Of a stretch of DNA of 64,000 nt, positions 24,267-34,753 are shown one piece after another; the first letter of the stretch is position 1; each line of letters starts with the position of its first letter. The translations under genes were made by a program, and so were the position numbers. Below the pieces are notes generated by a model, which saw only the letters and a list, made by a program, of their open reading frames with translations, was not told where the DNA came from and made no database searches. Source of the DNA: Narthecium ossifragum (taxonomy: Eukaryota > Streptophyta > Magnoliopsida > Dioscoreales > Nartheciaceae); contig OY986969.1 in assembly GCA_963920575.1 (NCBI GenBank), forward strand, positions 568,001 to 632,000. The letters are read 5' to 3'.

Positions 24267-25069
24267 GGGGGAGTAACTACCAATTTATATAGGAAGTAAC
24301 TACCAGTTAACTGTGAAGTATCTACCAGTTTAATTGGCAAGTAAATACCAGTTTGAATGGGAAGTAACTACCAGTTGAAGTGTGAAGTAATTATAGTTTT
24401 TTTTGTAAAGTAATTACCGCTTAAACTGGGAAGTAACTACCAGTTAAATGGGGGAAGTAACTACCAGGTAAATGGGGGGAAGTAACTACCAGTTTGGATG
24501 GGAAGTAACTACCAGTTTTGGGGGGAGTAACTACCAATTTATATGGGAAGTAACTACCAGTTAACTGTGAAGTAACTACCAGTTTAATTGGCAAGTAAAT
24601 ACCAATTTGAATGGTAGTTACTTCCCACTTTAAGTGATAGTTACTTACCGAAATAAATGGTAGTTACTTCCCAAATGATAATTGGTAGCTACTTCCCTTA
24701 TCTATAGAAGATAGTAGGTGGTTAGATGGTAGTTACTTCCCAATAAAATTGGTAGTAACTTCCTAGTTAAATGGTAGTTACTTCCCTTATAATCGGTAGT
24801 TACTTGTTAATTGGTAGTTACTTCTCAAAATATTGGTCATTACTTTATAATTTTTTGGGAAGTAACTACAAATAGTTATATTAAAAAAAAATTCTGATAA
24901 GTAACTACAAAAAATTACTACAAAATTTTTGAAAAGTAATTACAATTTATGAAAATTATCTACAATTTGTGGGAAGTTATTGGTAGTTACTTCCCAGTGT
25001 TACTACCCTATTTTTGGGAATAGTAACTACAATTTTTTGAGAAAATATCTACAATTTATGCGAAGTAAC
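24267..25069. repeat. Minisatellite that changes orientation
   Basis: Tandem copies of a 22-27 base unit with core GGAAGTAACTACCAGTT. Units run in the plus orientation to about 24605, in reverse (GGTAGTTACTTCCC) from about 24610 to 24840, plus again from 24856, one reversed unit near 24980, then plus into the assembly gap. Units diverge in the 3' part and the spacer. Confidence 0.9.
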
Positions 25070-25269
25070 NNNNNNNNNNNNNNNNNNNNNNNNNNNNNNN
25101 NNNNNNNNNNNNNNNNNNNNNNNNNNNNNNNNNNNNNNNNNNNNNNNNNNNNNNNNNNNNNNNNNNNNNNNNNNNNNNNNNNNNNNNNNNNNNNNNNNNN
25201 NNNNNNNNNNNNNNNNNNNNNNNNNNNNNNNNNNNNNNNNNNNNNNNNNNNNNNNNNNNNNNNNNNNNN
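25070..25269. other. Assembly gap (200 N)
   Basis: Exactly 200 unknown bases, a likely placeholder length. The gap falls where the minisatellite meets the LTR, so the true array length is unknown. Confidence 1.
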
Positions 25270-25291
25270 CAACACCAAAATTTTTGTCATG

Positions 25292-26818
25292 TGATGTGAT
25301 AACGCGTGAAAAGTGCACAAATCACCCTTTTAAATAGGTCTTTTTAGTCTCCGAGCAATGCTATTTTGATTGTATTTTCCCCATTTCAGGCTTAAGGACC
25401 CTCAGCGAAGATTAGATCAAGTTTGGTGCTAAAACGAACAAATAAAGAATCTGCTAGGAGCAAAAGAGCAAAGGAGCAAAGATGGACTATCTTTGACATC
25501 AAAACTGTACCTGCTCAGGAAGAACCAGATGATGTGTTATACATGGTTGGAAAGCTCTTGAAGTCTAGATTCCAGAACTTTTTACGGTTCGTGATTTAGA
25601 GTTTCCTAGAGGAAGATATGCTATTTTTAGTACAGAGATGCAGAAGAAGCAGTTACGGAAAACCAGATCGATCTCATCCCAAAGGAGATCGATCTCCTTG
25701 GGCGCTGGGGGAAAAATAAAAGGAAATTGACTAATCCGAGTTAGGGTTTGTCTTAGGCTATAAATAGCCCTTCTTTGGGGGCGTTTTGGCAGCCTTCCAT
25801 GGCCGAATTTTGTTGATCTCTTAGGGTTTTCTCTTAGTTTCTTTTCCACAAATTAGGTTAGATCTTTGGTGGAAGATCCATGGGGTGGAGCACGGCGACA
25901 ACCTTCATCGACGGATCTCCTTCCTAAGATGAGTAACTAAACCCTAGCTTTGGGATTCTATGATGTAGTAAAGTTATTTCTAGGGTTTTCTACAGATTAT
26001 GAGTTGTAAATCATACTTTGATGGTTGAATGGATTAATTGATATTTTCTTTATATCTATTGGTGTTGATTTATATGTTAGATGAATGATTTGTTCCTATA
26101 TGTCCTAGATTTAGGTCTTATGCATGTTAGGGCTTGAGATTAGAGATTCTCATCAAACATCCGTGCTAGGACCATGGATGTGAGGATTTCCTTCTCGAGA
26201 TTAAGAGCCTTGTAATGCAAGGACCATTACACATAATGCTAGAACCATTATGACCGCATCTTAATCCGTTATTCATCATTATTCGAGATTAGGGATTTCG
26301 TATGTGCTAGAACCACAATGCTAGTGCCAGAACTACTAGGTTAACTCTAATCCTTAATACATTCTAGTAGGCGATCTCAAGGTGTCAGAACCATCTTGAT
26401 TATTTACCAATATCCATTCTTGATATTATCCCCGACGTCTTCGTCGAGCGGTAGGACTTCTAGCCATTCACCTATCGACTATATGAAATCATCTAAGTTG
26501 ATTTATCTGCTCTTATCTTAGGAATACCTAGTAAGTTCTTTATTATTGATTAGATTTCCTTGGCATTATCTTATCTTTTATTAGTTATTCGTTTTCTTAT
26601 CTTTTTAATTTAGTTCTAGATAAAATCCAAAAGATTATCTTTTTCCCAACTCCTTGGCTAGGAATTATACCTAGTATACGACTTAAACCATTAGTTCCCT
26701 GTGGATTCGACTCGGACTCATTACTATCTACTCATAAAGTAATTAGTTAGTGATTCGGATTATAAATTTGTAATTTTGACGTCCTTGTTAAGGTAATGCC
26801 ACTTTTCAAGTCGTGTCA
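25292..26818 (+). mobile_element. LTR of a Ty3/gypsy-like retrotransposon
   Basis: About 1.5 kb bounded by TGATGTGATAACGCG...GAAAAGTG at the left and CACTTTTCAAGTCGTGTCA at the right, which are inverted versions of each other, with TG...CA ends. A TATAAATA box is at 25759-25766. Immediately after the right end, with a three-base gap, TGGCGCC starts a primer-binding site of the tRNA-Asp type used by many plant gypsy elements. The internal region is lost: recognisable sequence stops about 60 bases after the site. Confidence 0.8.
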
Positions 26819-26821
26819 TGA

Positions 26822-26838
26822 TGGCGCCAAGAGACCCC
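26822..26838 (+). other. Primer-binding site of the LTR element
   Basis: TGGCGCCAAGAGACCCC. The first seven bases match the complement of a tRNA ending GGCGCCA (tRNA-Asp type); the rest is diverged. Confidence 0.6.
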
Positions 26839-27063
26839 GATAGCCCGGTATGCACACCATGCGCCGCATGCACGCCGATCAGCCCCTTGACCAACCCTCC
26901 TTATTCTTACTTGCAAAAACACAAGCACATTCAAATATGGGTAGATGGATGATATCTCAACTCCTTTATTGACCAATGATTATAATATGACTCTTCTCTC
27001 ACCCCCCACCATTGGAGTACAATCATTCTCAACACAAGAAGTTCTCAACCCAAAATCATAAAA
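26839..27063. other. Broken retrotransposon interior, no gene
   Basis: After the primer-binding site the sequence loses similarity to any coding region and passes into another repeat. No frame of note. Confidence 0.4.
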
Positions 27064-27271
27064 TTTCACCTCACAATACCGATGTAGACGATGACTCCTT
27101 CTTTAGGATCTCCCTTTAGATCGTGTGATCCCTGATCTCTCTCCAAATGCCCCTAGTTTTATGGATCTCTAGATCTCTCTCAGATGATCCAACATTTGGC
27201 CTGCCTCCTCCCTATATAGAGAAAACGCCCAAGACTTTCCTCTATATGGAAGTTTCATAGTTCAAGCCAAA
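27064..27271. repeat. Dispersed repeat B, copy 1
   Basis: About 208 bp (TTTCACCTCACAATACCG to CATAGTTCAAGCCAAA), nearly identical to 33411-33618. A CTATATAGGG on the minus strand suggests it is part of an LTR in reverse orientation. Confidence 0.9.
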
Positions 27272-27661
27272 GTCCGATAACTTCATACTTATCCAAATAC
27301 CAATCAGCCAATCAACAAAGCTCATTGCCTTGATGGACTTCTACTCCAGCTAGGACTCACCAAAAAAAGCTTCTTGCCATGTCGCCAAGCACATGAACCG
27401 GATTAGGACTTTGGTCCTTTTCTTCCACGTCAAGTAATTTAATTTCTCTCGCGCCAAAACTCCACTTTGTCGTGTCAAAAGCTTCATAAAATAGAATCCT
27501 AGTGGATCTCCAAGTATACATGATCGGACTTATCCAAAACCACTGAGGGCGTCAAGCTGGCACGCCAAGTCCTAGTTCTGGTCTGATTAGGACTTACAGT
27601 GAAACTCAAACTTTGCCGGAGCCATCTCTCGCCATCATATATATCTCGTCGTGCAAAATTC
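27272..27661. other. Repeat-derived spacer, no gene
   Basis: It continues the reverse-oriented LTR-like sequence up to the MITE at 27665. No coding gene recognised. Confidence 0.4.
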
Positions 27662-27664
27662 TAA

Positions 27665-28113
27665 GGATGTGTTTGGTTACCCCTTTGACCATGGGAGAGG
27701 GAGTGGGAGCCGTGTTTGGTTGGCATTTAAGCGCGGGAGAGGCGACTCCCTCTCCCGAGCTCTCCCATGACGGAAGGAAACCGGACTCCTCCCGAAATTG
27801 GGAGGAATCATGTTTCCTTTCCCCCCGTTTTGGTCAACGCAAAGAAAAGTACTAAAATACCCCTCTTAAAAACTATATATCTTTTAAAAGATCTAATTAT
27901 AGCCATCAGATTTAGGGGTATATTAGTAACTTCAATATCATTCCTGCGTTTTCCCATCTTAATTTGGTCATACCAAACACAAAAAACGTCTTTCCCTCTC
28001 CCACTCCCATGATCATACCAAACACAAACGAGGGCAATCACATTCCTTTCCACTCCTCTCCCTCTCCCACTCCCTCTCCCTCTACCTCTCCCGTCATGCA
28101 ACCAAACGCAGCC
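27665..28113. mobile_element. PIF/Harbinger (Tourist-like) MITE
   Basis: A 449-bp element with imperfect terminal inverted repeats (left GGATGTGTTTGGTT, right end reading GGCTGCGTTTGGTT on the minus strand) and a TAA target duplication on both sides (27662-27664 and 28114-28116), the three-base duplication typical of PIF/Harbinger. Subterminal inverted GGGAGAGGGAG tracts. No transposase frame. Confidence 0.85.
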
Positions 28114-28311
28114 TAATAGAGTTAGGAGTTTGAATCATAGTGGGACTCAGAGTCCCAGTGCCACTCTCAGACTCTGGCCGCCACCACCGTGCCACCTACT
28201 TATCTTACCGCTCCAATTTGAGGATGATGCTTCTCCATGTCATGACCTATTCATCGACCACCGCGCAGTCCTTGGCCTTGTCATTTCCGGATGATTGATC
28301 GCTCGCAAACG

Positions 28312-29363
28312 TTGTCGTTAAAACGTTGCTAACCTCAATCAAATCTTAAATTTATATCATTGTTTAATCACTAATACTACTAAGTAGACTAGTGGTGAAA
28401 TCCGGAGTCGAACCACATGGAATTACTAGGAAAAACAAAATCAATTCTCAAAACTCTTGATCTAAACCAAACGCTTCAATGATAGATTGATCTAACTGAG
28501 ACTATCTAAGAAAGCAAAAGAAAATATTAAGGTTTTAATCAGATGGAAAAAGATGTCTTAGGAAATACACAATCCACCCTAGTTTCACCCTTAATCTTCC
28601 ATAGTTATCATCTTGATCACTTCTCTAAGCATTATGGATCGTATGACTACAAGCTCACACGAATCCCTAAAAGAAGGTTTTATGTTCCCTACGGCATAAC
28701 CTATCTTTGTTTGGCATAAATCATCTTCGGTCTTACCATTATCTTAAGTTATTCTACTCCTAATGACCTTAGCATGACTTATCTTCACGTAGCATAGATT
28801 ATTTCAAAGGTAAATCACAAACCACATGCAAACTATCTCATGAATCTCTACACTCAAGTACAACCATCATGTAGGACTAATAATACGTCAACGGAACTCT
28901 GTTCCTTCAACTCTATAATCATTAAAATCATATTCATGAGATTATACGTAGAGAAGTTCACAAATATCCAACTAAGAAAGATCAAAAGTTACACTAGGGT
29001 TTCATTGTATTCCTAAGAACAAGAAAACTAGCCACTCATCTCTTGGAAATCAGCCATAGGTGTAGAAGATGAAGCCATTGATCCCCGCGGAAAGATCGCA
29101 GTCTTCAAAACCCTAACCTTCTCCTCCAAAAGTGCTCCAAAAGATGCTTATTTTCGACTGGAATAACCCCCTTATGTATCAGCAACCCTAAACCCCCGGA
29201 ATTAGGAGTTATATTTGGACTTAAACTCTAATTTCCCTAAATTCCGGGCTGCTGTCCGAGCGATTGATCGGACTCAAATCCGATCCATCGCACTGCTCAA
29301 TCATCTGCCACATCATCAGTTTCCTTATTCTTCAATTTCTACTCAGAATTCTGATTTGTATTC
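28312..29363 (-). mobile_element. Reverse-oriented LTR-like fragment
   Basis: On the minus strand its 3' part (GGTTCGACTCCGGATTTCACC ... ACGACA) parallels the 3' part of the LTR at 25292-26818 (GGATTCGACTCGGACTC...), so it appears to be a relative in the opposite direction. The segment 29124-29363 recurs at 33617-33860. Borders are approximate. Confidence 0.45.
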
Positions 29364-29389
29364 AAAATATATAGTATGTTTTGTTTGGA

Positions 29390-29606
29390 GGTATTCAAAA
29401 TATATAGTTTTTAACTGATCTCTACAGTAAGTCTTGTAGATATCTTGTAATATTTCTAATCATGTATGTTTTGTTTGGAGGTATAGCTAATTCTTTAACC
29501 ATATGCATTTAGACAATAGAAAGATTAAAAAAGAACTTAGAAAATCGTTTTGATTAAATCTTGTAAATAGGTGAAGATAATTTTTAATCAAAACTTGACT
29601 GTCAAT
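29390..29606. repeat. Dispersed repeat, copy 2 (Helitron empty site)
   Basis: Second copy of the repeat at 21131-21376. It runs through GACTGTCAA directly into TATATATATAT, showing the sequence before insertion of the Helitron pair. A partial local duplication of its first ~45 bases (AAAATATATAG...TTTGGAGG) sits just upstream at 29364-29389. Confidence 0.85.
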
Positions 29607-29619
29607 ATATATATATATA

Positions 29620-29690
29620 TCTATTATATAAGGCACGACAGTTTTTTAAATGTCTTGAGCTATATACATAAATCAAAGCAAACCAGTTTT
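29620..29690 (+). mobile_element. Possible Helitron 5' end
   Basis: TCTATTATATAAGGCACG preceded by A in a TA tract, matching the 5' ends of the other elements here. No 3' CTAG end could be paired with it. Confidence 0.35.
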
Positions 29691-30075
29691 TCTATGTAGC
29701 TTTTCATATTTATCAATGTAGCCCTATTTATCTTAATAAAGTTTTTATTCCTTTTAATTCTTGCAATCAGTCTTTCATTTCTATGAGTAGTCTTACAATA
29801 ATTTTTTCCATAGGAGTAGTATTACCATAATTTCTTAGGAGTAGTGTTACCCTAATTCTTCATTTCTAGGAGTAGATCAATCACTCATCGGAGTAGATTT
29901 ATCATAGAATCACATACTCCATCTTCCACTTCCCATTTTTCATTTTCCACTTCTTCTCCATTTCCTCATCCAATCTCAACAAGCTTCAACGCCTCTATTC
30001 GTTTCGAATGAGTAGAATTTATCTGCAATCTCCTGATTCTTGAATGTTAGATCATTTTAACCCCTTTTTCCCTTC
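29690..30075 (+). repeat. Second copy of the LTR-like remnant
   Basis: It shares the CAATGTAGCC...GGAGTAG...CCCATTTTTCATTTTCCA...CTCCTGATTCTT order with 22990-23425, but is diverged and lacks the TATA-containing upstream part. Confidence 0.6.
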
Positions 30076-30812
30076 GCCGATTTTCTTTTCTAACACATCC
30101 AATTTCAAAATCTTACTCCAAAGACTTTTTGAAAAACATTACTTATATTAAATAAACTCCGACACAAGTCTATGGGAGACTTTCGCATGTAAGATCCGTG
30201 AGATTTTGGGAAACTTAATTAGGTCACGGCTGGCCGAGCGAGTTTAATTGCAAGCACATAAATGAGCCGGATTGGGTGAGACGAGCCAAGAAAAGAAGTG
30301 CTCGTTTTGTGATGTTTGCTTTTTGATTGATTGTATTAATGACCGTCTTAGTTGGTTGGGCCCTCTTGTTTCCTTGCTTGGTGATACTTGTTGCTTAGCT
30401 ATTTTTTTTTAGGTCTCAATCTTTAAATCTGTGCATCGAGGTTTTATAGATCACGGTGATCCATGCTCTTGTAGATCTTTGTTCAAGGATATGAGGTTAT
30501 GCTAGTTTTGTTGTCTTTATAATCGTCTCCAAATCAATCTTCTGATATGATTCAGCCGCTCAAAAAGAAAAGGGTTTAGCAAAGAGAACTTGTTTAGAAA
30601 AAATGAGCTGAAACCCAATATTACGACTTTTGGATCAGCTGGTGTTGCAAATTAAGAGGCCGATGCAAGGTGTAAACAAGCTTAACACGAGTCCAGCTCA
30701 AGTTCGCTGAGTTTGGGTCGAGTTTTTATCGAACTAGTTCAGTTGATGCGTCCTGTCCATTCCACAAGCCAAACTATCAATTATTTGGACCCGGTCCATG
30801 ATTCATCTAAAT
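30076..30812. other. Intergenic, no gene recognised
   Basis: Spacer up to the Pack-MULE target duplication; no coding potential recognised. Confidence 0.45.
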
Positions 30813-31129
30813 AATTAACTAGGCTAAAACACATTTTGATACCCTTTAGTTTCAGGTATTATCATTCTACTACTCTCATCTTTAAAAATCACATTTTAAT
30901 ACCATGTGGTTTCATAACCTGGCAATTTAATCAAAACCAACAGACGCCGTTAGGCTGAGTCACGGCAAACCGGTCACCGTACTCAATTTTGACTGGTTTC
31001 ATCTATTTTGACTATTTTCACCGGTTTTGCTGACGTGGGGAGAGAGAGAGAGAGATACGCGTGGGGGAGAGAGAGCATCCGCCGGACGTCGCCCCTTGTC
31101 GCCGGCTTCCTCGTCGAGTTCGTTGGACG

Positions 31130-31768
31130 GTGAGGGAAGCTGAAGGCATTGAAGAGGGTGACCATGGCAACTGGTTGACGATGACGAGCGACAGGACGGA
31201 GATGATGAAAGCCCGGTACCGGTGGCTGATGCCCCGGAGCTGGCGGCGGATTTGGAGATGCTCCCGCAGCACGGTGGCCACGTCGGACTCCTCCTCGAAG
31301 ACGGGCATAAAGGATCTGCAGGTGGCAGCTCAGCCGAAACAACACGCACACCAGCAAGAATATGGCCATCCACGGGGTAGCTCCAGCGCGCACGCCACCG
31401 CGTCGCCCACCACGGGGTTCCCCACGAACGGCGTCCGCCTCGACCCCGAGCAGTACCTTATATCAGCACTCGGCGGCGAAGCAAGGCATGACGAACAGGG
31501 AGAGGAGGGTGAAGGAGCGGTTGAGCTGGGAAGTGTATCCCTGGAGGACGCGGTCGCTCTCGCTGACGAGCTTGTCGAGGAAGAGGAAGCGGTGGAGGCC
31601 GTAGCGGCGGACGAAGGCGGAGAGGCAGATGTAGGACAGGGCGGAGGCGGTGGTGAGGGAGAGCTGCACCACCACGTCGTACGCGCGTTGGCTATGCGCG
31701 TAGGCCTGGATGAAGTGGGACGTCGTCGGCACGACGACGCCGAGGAGGATGAAGAGGGACCATGACAT
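31130..31768 (-). pseudogene. DUF3537 membrane protein fragment captured in the Pack-MULE
   Basis: The minus strand encodes, in order but in shifting frames, segments typical of plant DUF3537 proteins: SWSLFILLGVVVPTTSHF, then YDVVVQLSLTTASALSYICLS and FLFLDKLV (31463-31768); then SGSRRTPFVGN and ACALEL (about 31380-31460); then FLLVCVLFRLSCHLQIL (about 31310-31370); then EEESDVATVLREHLQIRRQL and ISHRYRAFI (about 31150-31300). Three frame changes separate these pieces, so no full protein can be made. DUF3537 proteins are multi-pass membrane proteins of uncertain function. The parent gene is not in this window. Confidence 0.85.
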
Positions 31769-31803
31769 GACCGCGCGCCACCTCCCCTTCCTACTCGCCA
31801 GCG

Positions 31804-31960
31804 ATGCCGCACCTCCACGGCGTAGCTGGACTCGTCCACGGTAACATCAAGGCCTCCAACGTCCTCCTCCGCGAGGCCGATCGATCCCCTCTGGGCTCGT
31901 CCACGATAACAGCAGAGCCTCCAACGTCCTCCTCCGTCGGCACGGCATATAGGTGGATGA
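31804..31960 (+). pseudogene. Receptor-kinase catalytic-loop fragment captured in the Pack-MULE
   Basis: Plus-strand peptide GLVHGNIKASNVLLR matches the HGNIK(A/S)SN(V/I)LL catalytic loop of LRR receptor-like (pseudo)kinases. The ~39-base stretch encoding it is repeated imperfectly at 31834-31873 and 31897-31937. Only the loop is recognisable, so this is a small captured fragment. Confidence 0.6.
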
Positions 31961-32721
31961 GCTGGTCAAGATTGGGGGGTATAGGGGGTTCGGGAGGGGA
32001 GTGGATGAGGGAGTGGAGAACTAGGTGGCCGCGAGAGGAGACGCAGGGGGAGACGAACCAGAGCTTTCCGCGGTTGGGGTCGTGGTGCTTTCCGAGACGA
32101 GGGGAGTGAGAGCTGCGGCGGAAGGGACGGCGAGGGTGTGTCGAGGATGTGTGGGGGCGGAGGAGGTCTTGGAGGAGAGGGGGGAGAGGAGAAGGAGGCG
32201 GAGGTGGGGCTGGAGATGGGTTTTGGAAGAGGGGCTTGGAGACAGGAGGGGTGGGGACGCGGAGGGGGAGAGTTGAGAGGACGAAGAGCTTGACCGCGCG
32301 GGACGGTTTTGCTCGCGCGAGGCAGGAGAAGGAGCGGAGGAGGGGCTGGCGAGGTTGCAGGCGGTGGCGTTGTCGTGACGAGAGGGGACGGAGCAGGGGT
32401 CTCGGGTGATCGACAACCCCAGGGATTGCAGGGCTGTGAGCTACTTCGAGTCGAGTGTGGACACAGGGGTCACCCGGGGCTTTGGGTCCGGGGAGACTGG
32501 TGGCGCCGCCGTTTTGCTCGCGCGGGAACGGGTGAAGCCGGTCACGTGCCACGCACGTGACCGGTTTTCCGTGAGTAAGGCTAACGCCGTTTGAGGGTGA
32601 GGACTAAATTGCCAGGTTATGAAACCACAGGGTACTAAAATGTAATTTTTAAAGATGAGAGTAGTAGAATGATAATACTTGAAACTACATGGTATTAAAG
32701 TGTATTTTGGCCAATTAACTA

Positions 32722-32918
32722 TATATACAAATAGGACAAGAAAAAACCATTAAATTATCTATATAATGATTCATGTGTGAGGTCCATGATTTATTCATGT
32801 GAGGGCCAGCCAATGACGAGGGGACAAGTGGAACCCACTACCCCTCTCAACATATATTATATTTGTATATCTTCTATGTATATATGTGTACATGAAAATA
32901 TATATATGTTTATGTATA
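32722..32918. other. Spacer between Pack-MULE and Helitron
   Basis: AT-rich sequence with TA tracts and no gene. Confidence 0.4.
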
Positions 32919-33143
32919 TCAACCTTATAAGGAGCAATAACGGTTACAACCGTTTCCCTTATATTAGTTTATTTACATGTATATTTTTCTAAGTTAATTT
33001 TATATATTTTTATCATATTCCCTATGTTAGTTTTTAATATACATCCTTATATAAGGTTGATCCATTAATCAAATTCGGTTTTTATAACCGAATCACCCAT
33101 TAACTTGATGGTTACCCTGCCAAGTGGCAGGGGGCCCACCTAG
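32919..33143 (+). mobile_element. Non-autonomous Helitron-like element
   Basis: Starts TCAACCTTATAAGGAGC after an A and ends GGGCCCACCTAG before a T. The hairpin CCTGCC-AAGT-GGCAGG lies 8 bases before the CTAG. Its 5' end matches the element at 10812. Confidence 0.85.
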
Positions 33144-33292
33144 TATTATATATTTATAGATGTATATGAATATATATCATATATTCATTTATATATGAAT
33201 ATACATTTTATGGGTATATTTTTTATGTAATATACATAAAATATATATATATATATATGTACATAACATGCATACGATATGTGTATGTTTGC

Positions 33293-33405
33293 GAGCAGGG
33301 GCGGACCTATTAACAAACCTGGGAATTTTTTTTATCTTAACCCCCTGTGGGCCCCGCGCCCCACAACCCCCACCCCAGTGTCCCTGGCCCCCCATGAGGG
33401 CCTGC
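33293..33405. repeat. GGGGCGGACC-type repeat fragment, copy 1
   Basis: Shares CAGGGGCGGACC, a T-run, CCCGTGGGCCCCGCGCCC-like and CCAGTGTCCCTGGCCCCCC strings with 39814-39915. This resembles one end of a hAT-type element; no second end is seen. Confidence 0.5.
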
Positions 33406-33410
33406 TACCC

Positions 33411-33860
33411 TTTCACCTCACAATACCGATGTAGACGATGACTCCTTCTTTAGGATCTCCCTTTAGATCGTGTGATCCCCGATCTCTCTCCAGATGCCCC
33501 TAGTTTTATGGATCTCTAGATCTCTCTCATATGATCCAACATTTGCCCTGCCTACTCCCTATATAGAGAAAACGCCCAAGACTTTCCTCTATATGGAAGT
33601 TTCATAGTTCAAGCCAAAAGTGCTCCAAAAGATGTTTATTTTCGGCTGGAATAACCCCATTATGTATCAGCAACCCTAAACCCCCGGAATTAGGAGTTAT
33701 ATTTGGACTTAAACTCTAATTTCCCTAAATTCCGGGTTACTGACGTCATCCGAGCGATCGATCGGACTCAAATCTGATGCATCGCACCGCTCAATCATCT
33801 GCCACATCATCAGTTTCCTTATTCTTCAATTTATACTTGGAATTCTGATTTGTAGTCAAT
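33411..33860. repeat. Chimeric repeat joining two other loci
   Basis: 33411-33618 is nearly identical to 27064-27271, and 33614-33860 matches 29126-29363. The changeover is at a shared CCAAA(A), so two sequences separated by nearly 2 kb elsewhere are fused here at microhomology. Confidence 0.85.
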
Positions 33861-34332
33861 TCTGAAGCTAATCTGTATGGAATCTGGGAAAGTCTTCAAC
33901 AGGAAAGTTTTAGATCTGGAAGTTTTCTATCGTCTCCAAAATATTTTATAATATTCTAATTTATATAGAATATTTGGAGAATATTCTCTTCAACATCGAC
34001 GGAGCAGCTTCCAGTTTGTAAATCTTCATCTATTCTTCAAACTGTCATCATACTTTCAGGAATCTCGCAATGTGTCCAACAGCAACATTGTAGATATCTG
34101 AGTCTTCTACAATTTCCCAAAGTTTCAGAATATTCGGAGTTTGAGAGAATATCTGGCGAATATTTTCCCAATGGTCGACAAAGCTATACTTTTCTTCATT
34201 TTAATCGAATTTCTTGTATTTCTTCTCGAACCATGATTAAACCTGAAATCAATTAATAAATCATCAAATACACCTACTCTAGGCCTAACAAAGGTCATTT
34301 AGAAATTAAATTATATATAATCTATGACTTAT
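33861..34332 (-). mobile_element. Probable LTR fragment, continuation of the chimeric repeat
   Basis: Continues past the point where the copy at 29363 is truncated. On the minus strand it begins TGATAAGTCATAGATT, a plausible LTR start. No coding region. Confidence 0.4.
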
Positions 34333-34519
34333 CAATAATTCGAGCCGAGACCGAGACCGAGACCGAGACCGTGTCACGGCTGGCGGACCTATTAGGAGGG
34401 GATCGTAGTAATGGAATCCACTTTGTCCTCTCCCATTGCCCGGCAACTATTGCATGGGTGTGCGGGTGCAATATTGCAAGAGCTTGTCAACAACCATTCA
34501 GATTCTCTACTTAGTCCAG

Positions 34520-34527
34520 CCACGTGG
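34520..34527 (+). promoter_or_regulatory. G-box in the chalcone synthase promoter
   Basis: CCACGTGG, a perfect palindromic G-box about 95 bases upstream of the TATA box. G-boxes bind bZIP and bHLH factors such as HY5 in light-responsive chalcone synthase promoters. Confidence 0.7.
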
Positions 34528-34568
34528 CTATCGCAGCTACCTCGAGTTAGTACCAAACGACATCGTCT

Positions 34569-34605
34569 CACGTGTAACCCCATCCAGCCGTCCATCAAAC
34601 CTACC
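34569..34605 (+). promoter_or_regulatory. Light-response-type unit: G-box core plus MYB site
   Basis: TCACGTGT at 34568-34575 and ACCTACC (a MYB recognition element, AC-element type) at 34599-34605, just upstream of the TATA box. A paired ACGT element and MYB site is the classic light-regulatory unit of chalcone synthase promoters; activity here is inferred. Confidence 0.65.
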
Positions 34606-34614
34606 TCCTCTCCC

Positions 34615-34621
34615 TATATAA
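34615..34621 (+). promoter_or_regulatory. TATA box of chalcone synthase
   Basis: TATATAA about 133 bases upstream of the ATG, followed by a CT-rich leader. Confidence 0.75.
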
Positions 34622-34753
34622 TGACACTCCCACACGAGTCACAGACACCCACCACCACACCCTCCTTAATTATTCATTAATAAATACCCCTTCCCTTGGC
34701 TTCTCCGATCCAGCCACCACCTCTCCTCTCCTCTCCTCTCACTAGAGACCACC

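Larger units (their letters stand above)
30822..32712. mobile_element. Pack-MULE (Mutator-like element with captured gene fragments)
   Basis: A 1,891-bp element with long terminal inverted repeats: 30822-30979 matches the reverse complement of about 32555-32712 at roughly 85% identity (GGCTAAAACACATTTTG versus GGCCAAAATACACTTTA). It is flanked by a perfect 9-bp target duplication AATTAACTA (30813-30821 and 32713-32721), the Mutator signature. No transposase is present. The GC-rich interior holds fragments of at least two host genes, a DUF3537 membrane protein on the minus strand and a receptor-kinase catalytic-loop piece on the plus strand. It is very different in composition from its AT-rich surroundings. 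Confidence 0.95.

Noticed and set aside
24267..25069. CRISPR-like array
   Set aside because: Repeats of 22-27 bases are contiguous and diverged, without unique spacers, in a plant genome. It is a minisatellite.
28312..29363. Complete LTR retrotransposon between 25292 and 29363 (LTRs in opposite orientation)
   Set aside because: The two LTR-like sequences are inverted relative to each other and diverged; no gag-pol coding sequence lies between them.
31061..31765. 234-residue plus-strand open frame
   Set aside because: It is the antisense shadow of the DUF3537 fragment inside the Pack-MULE; its Glu/Gly/Ala-rich sequence has no motif of its own.
31791..32552. 253-residue minus-strand open frame in the Pack-MULE
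   Set aside because: Low-complexity Pro/Ser/Arg sequence caused by GC-rich DNA; no recognisable domain and no plausible start context.
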